A stretch of DNA of 64,000 nt, taken from positions 2,356,001 through 2,420,000 of the forward strand of contig NZ_CP109327.1 of the NCBI RefSeq assembly GCF_035918155.1. Direction: 5' to 3'. The DNA comes from Streptomyces sp. NBC_01591. GTDB taxonomy: Bacteria > Actinomycetota > Actinomycetes > Streptomycetales > Streptomycetaceae. The notes below the pieces were generated by a model. The model saw only the letters and a list, made by a program, of their open reading frames with translations. It was not told the origin of the DNA and made no database searches. This document shows positions 7,191 through 16,900 of the stretch, piece after piece. Positions within the stretch are counted from its first letter, which is position 1. Every line of letters begins with the position of its first letter. Both the position numbers and the translations under genes were made by a program.

Positions 7191-8335
7191 TGGATCTGTC
7201 GTGCACGGAACAGGAGGCGGCGTTCCGGGCCGAGGCGCGCAGGTGGCTGCGGGCCAACGTACCCGCCGCTCCGCTGCCGTCGCTGGAGACCGCCGCGGGC
7301 TTCGCCGCGCACCGGGAGTGGGAGGCGAGGCTGTACGCGGACCGCTGGTCGGTCGTCTCCTGGCCGGCCGAGTACGGCGGCCGGGGCGTCGACATCTTCC
7401 GGTGGCTGATCTTCGAGGAGGAGTACTACGCGGCGGGCGGCCCCGGCCGGGTCTCGCAGAACGGCATCAACCTCCTCGCCCCGACGCTCTTCGACCACGC
7501 CACGGACGAGCAGCGGGCCCGGGTCCTGCCGTCGATGGCGAGCGGTGAGGTGATCTGGGCGCAGGCGTGGTCCGAGCCGGAGTCGGGTTCGGACCTGGCC
7601 TCGCTGCGTTCGCGGGCGGTGCGCACGGACGGCGGCTGGCTGCTCTCGGGGCAGAAGACCTGGTCGTCCCGGGCCGCCTTCGCGGACCGGGCGTTCGGCA
7701 TCTTCCGCACGGATCCCGGGGCGGCGAAGCCGCACCACGGGCTGACGTATCTGATGTTCGACCTGTCGGCGCCGGGGGTCTCGGTCCGGCCCATCGGGCG
7801 GCTCGACGGCAAGCCGGCCTTCGCCGAGCTGTTCCTGGACGAGGTGTTCGTACCGGACGAGGACGTCATCGGGGAGCCCGGCCAGGGCTGGCGTATCGCC
7901 ATGTCGACAACGGGCAACGAGCGGGGGCTGACGCTCCGCTCCCCCGGCCGTTTCCTGGCCGCCGCCGACCGGCTGGCCGTGCTGTGGCGGACCCACGGCG
8001 ACCCGTCGGACACGGCGATGCGGGACCGGGTGGCGGACGCGGTGATCGGAGCGCGCGCGTATCAGCTCTTCACCGCCGCCAACGCGTCCCGCTTCGCCGC
8101 CGGGGCGACCATCGGCGCGGAGTCCAGTCTGAACAAGGTGTTCTGGTCCGAGTACGACATCGCGCTGCACGAGAGCGCACTCGATCTGCTGGGCCCGGAC
8201 GCGGAACTCGCCGAATCCGAGTGGGCCGAGGGGTATGTCTTCTCCCTCGCGGGCCCCATCTACGCCGGCACGAACGAGATCCAGCGCGACATCATCGCCG
8301 AGCGGCTGCTCGGCCTGCCGAAGGGACGGCGCTGA
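7190..8335 (+). CDS. Acyl-CoA dehydrogenase, catalytic-type subunit
   Basis: A 381-aa FAD-dependent acyl-CoA dehydrogenase. It has the FAD-contact segment AQAWSEPESGSDLA (about residue 124) and the C-terminal YAGTNEIQRDII signature. E244, in GNERG, occupies the place used as catalytic base in FadE26-type (ChsE) enzymes. In mycobacterial sterol catabolism such proteins pair with a shorter partner to form alpha2beta2 enzymes. The next gene is exactly such a shorter protein, overlapping by one base (TGATG). The start overlaps the hydratase stop by one base. It probably desaturates a CoA thioester of a steroid ring fragment or side chain. It is not clearly FadE30 itself. Confidence 0.9.
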   Translation: MDLSCTEQEAAFRAEARRWLRANVPAAPLPSLETAAGFAAHREWEARLYADRWSVVSWPAEYGGRGVDIFRWLIFEEEYYAAGGPGRVSQNGINLLAPTLFDHATDEQRARVLPSMASGEVIWAQAWSEPESGSDLASLRSRAVRTDGGWLLSGQKTWSSRAAFADRAFGIFRTDPGAAKPHHGLTYLMFDLSAPGVSVRPIGRLDGKPAFAELFLDEVFVPDEDVIGEPGQGWRIAMSTTGNERGLTLRSPGRFLAAADRLAVLWRTHGDPSDTAMRDRVADAVIGARAYQLFTAANASRFAAGATIGAESSLNKVFWSEYDIALHESALDLLGPDAELAESEWAEGYVFSLAGPIYAGTNEIQRDIIAERLLGLPKGRR

Positions 8336-9372
8336 TGCGTTTCCTCCTCGACGACGAGCAGCGGGAGTTCGCCCGCTCGCTGGATGCGATGCTGACCGCC
8401 TCGGACACGCCGTCGGTGGTACGGGCCTGGGCCGCCGGGGACCACGGACCCGGCATGGACCTGTGGGCGCGGCTGGCGGGAGCGGGCGTCTTCGCCCTCG
8501 CGGTACCGGAGGTGTACGAGGGTGTCGGCCCGCTGCCGGTCGAACTCGCGGTCGCCTTCACCGAGTTGGGGCGCCATGCGGTGCCGGGGCCGGTGGTGGA
8601 GACGGTCGCGGCCGCGGTGCTGCTGGCGGACGTGGGCGGCCCGGTGGCCAAGGAGTGGCTGCCCGGGCTGGCGTCGGGCGCGGCGTCGGCGACGCTCCGG
8701 ATGGACGGGTACGGGCCGTACGCGCTGGACGCGGACGCCGTGGACGCGGTGTTCACGGTGACCGGTGACGAGCTGCGGCTCGCGCCCGGGCCCGGCGCGC
8801 TCAGCGTGTCGTCCGACCCGGCCCGGCGGCTGTGGCGCCCCGGGCCGGGCGGGGAACTGCTCGCATCGGGGGCCCGGGTGCCGGAGGCGGCGGTACGGGC
8901 CGCTCGGTGGGCGGCGTTCGCGACGGCCGCACAGGCTCTCGGCACGGGCGAGGCGCTGCTGCGGACCACGGTCGAATACGTGAAGCAGCGCACCCAGTTC
9001 GGTACGGCCATCGGCTCCTTCCAGGCGGTGAAGCACCGGCTGGCGGACACCCTGATCGGGCTGGAGTTCGCCCGTCCGCTGCTGTACGGAGCGGCGCTCG
9101 CGCTCGCCGGGGACGCGCCGGACGCCGGTGCGCAGGTGGCGGCGGCCAAGGTGACGGCGGGCGGGGCGGGGTACGCGGCGGCCGGGGCGGCGTTGCAGTT
9201 GCACGGTGCGGTGGGGTACACGCAGGAGCTGGACCTGGCGCTGTGGCTGCGGAAGGCACGGCCGCTGCGGGACGCGTGGGGGACGCCGGGGGCGTGCCGG
9301 GCGCGGGTGCTCGCCGACGGGCCGGCCGCACCCGCCGCCCGGCACCCCGGGTCAGGTGGTTTCGCTCAGTGA
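8335..9372 (+). CDS. Acyl-CoA dehydrogenase, smaller partner subunit
   Basis: A 345-aa acyl-CoA dehydrogenase-like protein starting MRFLLDDEQREF. It keeps the C-terminal FAD-domain segment QRTQFGTAIGSFQAVKHRLAD and the LHGAVGYTQE segment. The middle beta-domain (about 110-190) is short and lacks the SEPGAGSD-type FAD motif. These are traits of the beta subunits in FadE26/27- and FadE28/29-type alpha2beta2 enzymes, so it most likely works with the preceding gene. Its 3' end overlaps the end of the convergent flavin-binding gene by 21 bases. Activity alone is doubtful. Confidence 0.87.
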   Translation: MRFLLDDEQREFARSLDAMLTASDTPSVVRAWAAGDHGPGMDLWARLAGAGVFALAVPEVYEGVGPLPVELAVAFTELGRHAVPGPVVETVAAAVLLADVGGPVAKEWLPGLASGAASATLRMDGYGPYALDADAVDAVFTVTGDELRLAPGPGALSVSSDPARRLWRPGPGGELLASGARVPEAAVRAARWAAFATAAQALGTGEALLRTTVEYVKQRTQFGTAIGSFQAVKHRLADTLIGLEFARPLLYGAALALAGDAPDAGAQVAAAKVTAGGAGYAAAGAALQLHGAVGYTQELDLALWLRKARPLRDAWGTPGACRARVLADGPAAPAARHPGSGGFAQ

Positions 9373-9858
9373 GCTGTCGTCGTTGCCCCTCCGGAAGCTG
9401 CGCAGCGGGTGACCGGGGCGCCATGCCTGGATGACCATGGTGTCGCCGCCTTCGAGCCCGGTGCGTACCACCTCGGTCAGCTCCGCCCGGAAGAGGTGGA
9501 AGGGTTCCGGCGGCTTCACCTCCTCGATGAAGCGGGCCAGCACGGCGGGGTCGGTCACCTCCACCGCGCGGCCGGAGATCCGGACGTCGCCGTCGGCCAT
9601 CTCGGCGTCCGGTCCGGGGTTGGCCTGCACCGCGAACCGCGGATCGCGCATCAGGTCCAGCGCCTTGCGCGAGTTCGGCATCATGCCGAGCCACATCTCA
9701 CCGAAGCGGAAGTCCACCTCCAGCCCGGTCACGCGAGGCGATCCGTCCTTGCGCAGGGTCGCCAGGACGTGGTGCTTGTACAGCTGGAAGCGGGTCCGGA
9801 CGGTGTCGGCGAAGGCCGGCTCCGCCGACCGGAAATCTTCCCAGGAGCTCGATGTCAT
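9352..9858 (-). CDS. Pyridoxamine 5'-phosphate oxidase family (split beta-barrel flavin-binding) protein
   Basis: A 168-aa protein of the PNPOx-like FMN/F420-binding split-barrel family. Features include LATLRKDGSPRVTGLE (about 32-47), WLGMMPNSRKALDLMRDPRFAV and a C-terminal VIQAWRPG. Members are small flavin- or F420-dependent reductases, or heme-degrading relatives; the substrate cannot be told from sequence. The ATG at 9858 has only a weak ribosome site. Its last 21 bases overlap the convergent acyl-CoA dehydrogenase gene. It is probably not part of the steroid operon, being on the other strand. Confidence 0.8.
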   Translation of the reverse strand: MTSSSWEDFRSAEPAFADTVRTRFQLYKHHVLATLRKDGSPRVTGLEVDFRFGEMWLGMMPNSRKALDLMRDPRFAVQANPGPDAEMADGDVRISGRAVEVTDPAVLARFIEEVKPPEPFHLFRAELTEVVRTGLEGGDTMVIQAWRPGHPLRSFRRGNDDSSLSETT

Positions 9859-9952
9859 GCGTCCATGGAACCCTGGAAACCCGACATCTTCTGTCGTGAT
9901 TTCCCGGCCCGCGCCGACTCGTCCACCCTTCGGTTCATCCGGCCCGTCCGCC

Positions 9953-10516
9953 TCATCCCTCCGACAGGGTGACCAGCAGCGCCCATCCGTGGGTCCGGAG
10001 CACTTCCGGCGAGTCGCCCCGCTTCAACAGCGCGTCGTAGCGGTCGAGTTCGAGGTCCGAGCCGTCGAGCACCGCGCCGTCCTCCAGCGCGATGGCCAGC
10101 ACCGCCCCGCCCGGGGGCGCCGACAGCCTGACGGTGCCGCGCACCACCGCGACCGCCGCGCTCGTCCGCCCCCTGCGGCACATCACATTGAGGTTCACGA
10201 CCGGGCCGCCGAGCAGTGTGCCGTCGGTCTCCAGGTCACCGGGGAAGTCGTGCGGCCAGTACGGCTCGTCGACGATGTGGTGCTCACCGCCCACCATGAG
10301 GTCCATGCCGGCGCCCTCGACCACGGTCAGGGTGCGGTCGACGCCGGGGAACGTGGAGAACGGCCCGTCCTCGGACACCTCGGCGAGGCTGACCCGCCAG
10401 TCGAAGGCGCCCAGCGGCGCGCCCTCGGGGTACGCCGCGATCTCCCGGGTGACTCCCCCACCGTTCTTCCAGGGCGTGGCCGTACGGTCCGCCGCCCGCA
10501 GCACCCGGGCCGTCAC
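9953..10516 (-). CDS. HutD/Ves family cupin-like protein
   Basis: A 187-aa HutD/Ves protein with the family hallmark PWKNGGGVTREIA near residue 15, followed by FDWRVSLAEV and FPGVDRTL. HutD is a bicupin fold linked to histidine utilisation and Ves to cold tolerance; the molecular function is not settled. The GTG at 10516 overlaps the stop of the VWA gene (GTGA), so the two are translationally coupled. No hut genes are nearby, so the histidine link is not supported by context here. Confidence 0.82.
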   Translation of the reverse strand: MTARVLRAADRTATPWKNGGGVTREIAAYPEGAPLGAFDWRVSLAEVSEDGPFSTFPGVDRTLTVVEGAGMDLMVGGEHHIVDEPYWPHDFPGDLETDGTLLGGPVVNLNVMCRRGRTSAAVAVVRGTVRLSAPPGGAVLAIALEDGAVLDGSDLELDRYDALLKRGDSPEVLRTHGWALLVTLSEG

Positions 10517-11259
10517 TTGACGATCCCCTGGGCCCTGGCCGCGGCCAGCCACTGCGGGAATTCGGCGATGAGCCGGTCGTACAGCTCGGCGTCCGGGACC
10601 TTGCGCGGGTCGAGTCCGGCGTGGAAGAAGCCCGCGTTGTCGACTGCCCGCTTGGCGGGTACGGCCAGTTCGTCGAGCTTGCGCAGGAAGTCGAACTGGC
10701 TGCTCCGCTTGTTGCCGAAGCCGATGAACTGCCAGAACAGGGGCAGTTTCGCCGCCTTGCAGAGATAGCGTTCCGCCGCGTGCTTGCTGATCGGGCCGCC
10801 GTCGGTCTGGAAGACGACCAGCGCGGGCGCGGTGGAGCCGCTGTCGAGGTAGTGGTCGATGACGGCGTCCATGGCCAGGTGGTAGCTGGTCTTCCCCATG
10901 TGCCCGAGGCCGGCCACGATCGCGTCGACCCGGCCGCGGTGGTCGTCCAGGGCGATGTCGGTGACGGCGTCGACCTCCGTGGAGAACAGGACGAGGGGGA
11001 TGCGGCCATCGTCGTCCAGATGGGCCGAGAGCCCCAGCACCCGGTCCGCCAGGGCCTGGACGCTGCCGTCCTTGTAGTACTCCCGCATGGAGCCGGAGTA
11101 GTCGAGCACCAGATAGACCGCGGCACGCTCGCCGCTCATACGGTGCTTCGTCAACGAGACCGAGGCGCTCTTGTAGAGGCTGACCAGCGCGGGCGCGCTC
11201 TCCTCGATCTTGCGGAGGCTGATGGCCGGACCTGGTGCGGCGGCGGGCGAGCCGGCCAT
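10513..11259 (-). CDS. VWA-domain protein (TerF/TerY-like)
   Basis: A 248-aa von Willebrand factor A domain protein. The MIDAS motif DYSGSM (DxSxS) is at about residues 53-58. GKTSYHLAMDAV supplies the third MIDAS residue and FQTDGGP the downstream Asp. It resembles the VWA domain of TerF-type tellurite/phage-resistance proteins but has no TerD domain here. It is probably a cytoplasmic metal-dependent protein-protein binding module. The ATG is preceded by CGGAGAAACAGC. It is coupled to hutD downstream and divergent from the rhomboid gene. Confidence 0.84.
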   Translation of the reverse strand: MAGSPAAAPGPAISLRKIEESAPALVSLYKSASVSLTKHRMSGERAAVYLVLDYSGSMREYYKDGSVQALADRVLGLSAHLDDDGRIPLVLFSTEVDAVTDIALDDHRGRVDAIVAGLGHMGKTSYHLAMDAVIDHYLDSGSTAPALVVFQTDGGPISKHAAERYLCKAAKLPLFWQFIGFGNKRSSQFDFLRKLDELAVPAKRAVDNAGFFHAGLDPRKVPDAELYDRLIAEFPQWLAAARAQGIVK

Positions 11260-11408
11260 GCTGTTTCTCCGATCCTCGGCGTGTCAGACGTGCCAGAACC
11301 CTGAGCGTAAGCCACCCGGGCATGCCCCGGCCGGGCGGTGTTCGCTATGTTGATCTGCCGCCGTCCCCACCGGCCGCTCGTGTCCGCTCACCCGTGAAGG
11401 AGCCTGCC

Positions 11409-12332
11409 GTGGAGGCCGCGGTCACCACCTGTTATCGCCATCCGTCCTACGAGACGTATGTGAGCTGCACCCGCTGCGAACGCTTCATCTGCCCCGAATG
11501 CATGCGCGAGGCCGCCGTCGGCCACCACTGCGTGGAGTGCGTGAAGGAGGGGCAGCGCTCGATCCGGCAGGCGCGCACGGTGTTCGGCGGTGCGGTCCCG
11601 CGGAGCGCGGTGCCGATCGTCACGTATGTGCTGATGGGTCTCAACATCGCGGCGTATCTGGGCGAGTTGGTCCGTCCGGGGATCGTCGACCGGTTCGCGA
11701 TGCTCGGTGCGGGGCTGAACGGCCCGGACGGAGGCCATTACGTCTACGAGGCCGGGGGCTTCCCCGGCTTCGATGTGATCGGTGTGGTGGGCGGTGAGTG
11801 GTACCGGCTGCTGACCGGGGCCTTCCTGCATCTCCCGCCGGGCGGATCGTCCTTCGGTTCGCTGCCGTTCGGGGTGCTGCACATCCTCTTCAACATGTAC
11901 GCACTGTGGAACCTGGGCCGGGTGGTGGAGGAGCAGCTGGGCCGGGCCCGTTATCTCGCGCTGTATCTGCTGTCCGCGCTGGGCAGTTCGGTGCTGGTCT
12001 ATCTGATCGCGCCGTTCGACGGCACGGTGGGCGCCTCGGGTGCGATCTTCGGTCTCGGGGCGGCGTTCTACGTCATCAACCGGCGTCTGGGCCGCGACAT
12101 GCGGGCGGTGAACCGGTTCATGGCCGGTTTCCTGATCTGGATGCTGATCTCGGCCGGATTCGCCTCGTGGCAGGGCCACTTGGGCGGGCTCCTGACGGGC
12201 GGTCTCGTCACCGTCGCGTACGCCTACGCCCCGGCGAAGCGCCGTACGACGGTCCAGGCCGCCGCGGGTGTGGTGCTGTTCGCCGTGCTGGTGCTGCTGG
12301 TGGTGCTCAAGACGTCCGCGCTGACGGGCTGA
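11409..12332 (+). CDS. Rhomboid-family intramembrane serine protease with N-terminal zinc finger
   Basis: A 307-aa membrane protease. The N-terminal ~45 residues form a B-box-like zinc-binding region (CYRHP...CTRCERFICPECM...HHCVEC). Six or more membrane segments follow. The catalytic Ser is S210 in GASGAIFG and the His is H257 in QGHLGG. The HILFNMYALWNLG segment carries the family HxxxN signature. The GTG at 11409 is chosen because GAAGGAG sits just upstream; an earlier in-frame extension is unlike the family. It is divergent from the VWA gene. Substrates are unknown. Confidence 0.92.
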   Translation: MEAAVTTCYRHPSYETYVSCTRCERFICPECMREAAVGHHCVECVKEGQRSIRQARTVFGGAVPRSAVPIVTYVLMGLNIAAYLGELVRPGIVDRFAMLGAGLNGPDGGHYVYEAGGFPGFDVIGVVGGEWYRLLTGAFLHLPPGGSSFGSLPFGVLHILFNMYALWNLGRVVEEQLGRARYLALYLLSALGSSVLVYLIAPFDGTVGASGAIFGLGAAFYVINRRLGRDMRAVNRFMAGFLIWMLISAGFASWQGHLGGLLTGGLVTVAYAYAPAKRRTTVQAAAGVVLFAVLVLLVVLKTSALTG

Positions 12333-12365
12333 GCCGGGGCCGGTCCGGCCGGTCCCGGACGCGCC

Positions 12366-12409
12366 GCGGCGCCTGCCGAATCGTCCGGTCGGGGACGGGC
12401 AGGCGCCGC
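12366..12409. terminator. Bidirectional terminator between the rhomboid gene and gltD
   Basis: A 12-bp perfect stem (12366-12377 with 12398-12409) encloses a 20-nt loop. It lies between the two convergent stop codons. Confidence 0.7.
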
Positions 12410-12453
12410 GTTCAGTTCCGCACGCCGTTGTGCGGGACATCTGTGTGCCGTGA

Positions 12454-13983
12454 TCAGACCATCAGTGAACGGTCCGTCGGGCGGATCGGGGCCGGCAGGG
12501 CGCTGGCTCCGGTCAGGTAGCGGTCCACCCCGCGTGCCGCGGAGCGGCCCTCGGCGATGGCCCACACGATGAGGGACTGGCCGCGGCCGGCGTCACCGGC
12601 GACGAAGACTCCGTCGACGTTGGTGGCGTACTCCGCGTCGCGCGCGACGTTGCCGCGCTCGTCGAGCTCCAGGGCGAACTGCTGGACCAGACCGTTGGCC
12701 TGGTCGGTGCCGGTGAAGCCCATGGCGAGGGTGACCAGCTGTGCGGGGATCCTCCGCTCGGTGCCGGGCTTCTGCGCCGGCTTGCCGTCCTTGAACTCCA
12801 CCTCGACCAGGTGCAGTGCCTGGACGTTGCCGTCCTCGTCGCCTTCGAAGTGGGTGGTGGAGACGGAGTAGACCCGTCCCTCCTCGCCCGCCTTCGGGCA
12901 GGAGGGTCCCTCGTCCGGATCGGCGCCCTTCCTCTTCTGAGCCAGGTACGTGGTCTCCTCGTGCGCAGAGGTGACCTTGTAGAGCATGGGGAACGTCGGC
13001 CAGGGCTGGTTGGCGTTCCGGTCCTCGCCCGGCCTGGGCATGATCTCCAGCTGGGTGACGGAGAGCGCGCCCTGGCGGTGGGCGGTGCCGACGCAGTCGG
13101 CGCCGGTGTCGCCGCCGCCGATCACGACGACGTGCTTGCCCTCGGCGGTGATCGGGGAGACCGTCAGGTCGCCCTCCTGCACCTTGTTGGCCAGCGGCAG
13201 GTACTCCATGGCGAAGTGCACGCCGTTCAGCTCACGGCCCGGGACGGGCAGATCGCGCGAGACGGTGGCACCCGCGGCGATGACGACCGCGTCGTACCGG
13301 CGGCGGAGCTTGGCGGCGTCGATGTCCTTGCCGATCTCCGTCTCGGTGCGGAACTTGGTGCCTTCCGCGCGCATCTGCTCGATGCGGCGGTTGATGTGCG
13401 ACTTCTCCATCTTGAACTCGGGGATGCCGTACCGGAGAAGGCCTCCGATGCGGTCGGCGCGCTCGTAGACGGCGACGGTGTGGCCGGCCCGGGTCAGCTG
13501 CTGGGCGGCGGCGAGACCGGCCGGACCCGAGCCGATCACGGCGACGGTCTTGCCGGAGAGCCGCTCGGGCGGCTGCGGGGTGACGTCACCGTTGCCCCAC
13601 GCCTTGTCGATGATGGAGACCTCGACGTTCTTGATGGTGACGGCCGGCTGGTTGATGCCGAGCACGCACGCCGACTCGCACGGGGCCGGGCAGAGCCGCC
13701 CGGTGAACTCCGGGAAGTTGTTCGTGGCGTGCAGGCGCTCGGACGCGGCCGACCAGTCCTCGCGGTAGGCGTAGTCGTTCCACTCGGGGATGAGGTTTCC
13801 GAGCGGACAGCCGTTGTGGCAGAACGGGATGCCGCAGTCCATGCAGCGGCCGGCCTGCTTGCTGATGATCGGGAGCAGCGAGCCCGGAACGTAGACCTCG
13901 TTCCAGTCCTTGACGCGCTCGCCGACGGGGCGGGTCTCGGCGACCTCGCGCCCGGTGGTCAGGAAGCCCTTGGGGTCAGCCAT
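12454..13983 (-). CDS. gltD: Glutamate synthase small (beta) subunit
   Basis: A 509-aa NADPH-oxidising subunit of glutamate synthase. The N-terminal Cys-rich segment ([17 protein letters not shown], about 47-63) and [10 protein letters not shown] (about 98-107) bind the 4Fe-4S clusters. [17 protein letters not shown] (about 147-163) is the FAD-binding motif and [15 protein letters not shown] the NADPH motif. The C-terminus has [18 protein letters not shown]. It passes electrons from NADPH to GltB for glutamate formation from glutamine and 2-oxoglutarate. The ATG overlaps the end of gltB by 8 bases, so both are made from one message. Confidence 0.97.
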   Translation of the reverse strand: MADPKGFLTTGREVAETRPVGERVKDWNEVYVPGSLLPIISKQAGRCMDCGIPFCHNGCPLGNLIPEWNDYAYREDWSAASERLHATNNFPEFTGRLCPAPCESACVLGINQPAVTIKNVEVSIIDKAWGNGDVTPQPPERLSGKTVAVIGSGPAGLAAAQQLTRAGHTVAVYERADRIGGLLRYGIPEFKMEKSHINRRIEQMRAEGTKFRTETEIGKDIDAAKLRRRYDAVVIAAGATVSRDLPVPGRELNGVHFAMEYLPLANKVQEGDLTVSPITAEGKHVVVIGGGDTGADCVGTAHRQGALSVTQLEIMPRPGEDRNANQPWPTFPMLYKVTSAHEETTYLAQKRKGADPDEGPSCPKAGEEGRVYSVSTTHFEGDEDGNVQALHLVEVEFKDGKPAQKPGTERRIPAQLVTLAMGFTGTDQANGLVQQFALELDERGNVARDAEYATNVDGVFVAGDAGRGQSLIVWAIAEGRSAARGVDRYLTGASALPAPIRPTDRSLMV

Positions 13984-16900
13984 TGGTCGCCGCCTCCATC
14001 ATCTTCTCGGTGGTCTCCTGCTCGGAGAGACCGGCGAGCTCAGCGGCGTCCTTGGCGGCGAGCACTGCCTTGTAGGTGGACGGGATGATCTTGCTGAAGC
14101 GGGCCACCGCGGTGTCCCACTCGGCAAGCAGCTTCTCGGCGACCGTGGATCCGGTCTCCTCCTGGTGGCGGCGCACCACGTCGTGCAGCCACTGCTTGTC
14201 GGTGTCGGAGGGGGCCTCGATGGCACCGAGGTTGCCGACGTTGACGTTGTCGCGGTTCAGGTCGATGACGTAGGCGACACCGCCCGACATGCCCGCGGCG
14301 AAGTTGCGTCCGGTCTCGCCGAGGACGACGGCGTGGCCGCCGGTCATGTACTCGCAGCCGTGGTCGCCCACGCCTTCCGAGACGACCGTCGCGCCGGAGT
14401 TGCGGACGCAGAACCGCTCACCGGTGCGGCCGCGCAGGAACAGCTCGCCGCCGGTGGCGCCGTAGGCGATGGTGTTGCCCGCGATGGTGGAGTACTCGGC
14501 GAGGTGGTCGGCGCCGCGGTCCGGGCGGACGACGACCCGGCCGCCGGAGAGGCCCTTGCCGACGTAGTCGTTGGCGTCGCCCTCCAGGCGCAGCGTCACA
14601 CCGCTCGGTACGAACGCGCCGAAGGACTGGCCCGCGGAGCCGGTGAAGGTGATGTCGATGGTGTCCTGCGGCAGACCGGTGCCGCCGAACTTCTTCGTCA
14701 CCTCGTGGCCGAGCATGGTGCCGACGGTCCGGTTGATATTGCGGATCGCGACCTGGGCCCGGACCGGCTGGGCGGTCTCGGCGCTGTCCGCGTTCAGGGC
14801 GTCGGCGGCGAGCCTGATCAGCTCGTTGTCGAGGGCCTTGGCGAGACCGTGGTCCTGCTCGGTCCGCTGGTGGCGGACCGCGCCCTCGGGCAGCTCGGGG
14901 ACGTGGAACAGCGGCTTCAGGTCGAGGCCCTGTGCCTTCCAGTGCTTGATCGCACGGTCGGTGTCGAGCAGCTCGGCGTGGCCGACGGCCTCTTCGATCG
15001 TACGGAAGCCGAGTTCGGCGAGGATCTCGCGGACTTCCTGGGCGATGAACTCGAAGAAGTTGACGACGTACTCGGCCTTGCCGGAGAACCGGTCGCGCAG
15101 GACCGGGTTCTGGGTGGCGATGCCGACCGGGCAGGTGTCCAGGTGACAGACGCGCATCATGACGCAGCCGGAGACGACGAGCGGCGCGGTCGCGAAACCG
15201 AACTCCTCGGCGCCCAGCAGCGCGGCGATGATCACGTCGCGGCCGGTCTTCAGCTGACCGTCGGTCTGCACGACGATGCGGTCGCGCAGGCCGTTGAGCA
15301 GCAGGGTCTGCTGGGTCTCGGCGAGGCCGAGCTCCCAGGGGCCGCCCGCGTGCTTCAGGGAGGTGAGCGGGGAGGCGCCCGTTCCGCCGTCGTGGCCGGA
15401 GATCAGGACGACGTCCGCGTGCGCCTTGGAGACACCGGCGGCGACCGTGCCGACGCCGACCTCGGAGACCAGCTTCACGTGGATGCGGGCCGCCGGGTTG
15501 GCGTTCTTGAGGTCGTGGATCAGCTGAGCCAGGTCCTCGATGGAGTAGATGTCGTGGTGCGGCGGCGGGGAGATCAGGCCGACGCCCGGGGTGGAGTGCC
15601 GCGTCTTCGCGACCCACGGGTAGACCTTGTGGCCGGGCAGCTGGCCGCCCTCGCCGGGCTTGGCGCCCTGCGCCATCTTGATCTGGATGTCGTCCGCGTT
15701 GACCAGGTACTCGCTGGTCACACCGAAGCGGCCGGAGGCGACCTGCTTGATGGACGAGCGGCGCGCCGGGTCGTAGAGCCGGTCGGCGTCCTCGCCGCCC
15801 TCACCGGTGTTGGACTTGCCGCCCAGCTGGTTCATGGCGATGGCGAGGGTCTCGTGCGCCTCGCGGGAGATCGAGCCGTACGACATGGCGCCGGTGGAGA
15901 AGCGCTTGACGATGTCGGAGACGGACTCGACCTCGTCGATGGAGATCGGCTCGCGGTCCGACGTGAAGCCGAACAGGCCGCGGAGCGTCATCAGCCGCTC
16001 GGACTGCTCGTTCACCCGGTCCGTGTACTTCTTGAAGATGTCGTAGCGCTTGTTGCGTGTGGCGTGCTGGAGGCGGAAGACCGTCTCCGGGTCGAACAGG
16101 TGCGGCTCGCCCTCGCGGCGCCACTGGTACTCGCCGCCGATCTCCAGCGCGCGGTGCGAGGCGGAGATGCCGGAGGCGGGGTAGCCCTTGGCGTGCCGGG
16201 CGGCGACCTCCTTGGCGATGACCTCGAGGCCGGCGCCGCCGATCTTGGTGGCGGTGCCGTTGAAGTACTTGGCGACGAATTCCTCGTCCAGGCCGACGGC
16301 CTCGAAGACCTGGGCGCCCCGGTAGGAGGCGACCGTCGAGATGCCCATCTTGGACATGACCTTCAGGACGCCCTTGCCGAGCGCGTAGATCAGGTTCCGG
16401 ATGGCCTTCTCGGGCTCGATGCCCTCGATGAACGTACCGGCGCGGACCAGGTCCTCGACGGACTCCATCGCGAGGTACGGGTTGACCGCGGCGGCTCCGT
16501 AGCCGATGAGCAGCGCGACGTGGTGGACCTCGCGGACGTCCCCGGCCTCGACCAGCAGACCCACCTGGGTGCGCTGCTTGGTCCGGATGAGGTGGTGGTG
16601 GACGGCCGAGGTGAGCAGCAGCGACGGGATCGGCGCGTGCTCGGCGTCGGAGTGCCGGTCGGACAGGACGACCAGACGGGCGCCGTCCTCTATGGCGGCG
16701 TCGACCTCGGCGCAGATCTGCTCGATCCGCGCGGCGAGGGCTTCGCCGCCGCCGCCGACCCGGTAGAGACCGGAGAGCGTGGCGGCCTTCATGCCCGGCA
16801 TGTCGCCGTCGGCGTTGATGTGTATCAGCTTGGCGAGCTCGTCGTTGTCGATCACCGGGAACGGCAGCGTGACGCTGCGGCACGACGCGGCGGTCGGCTC

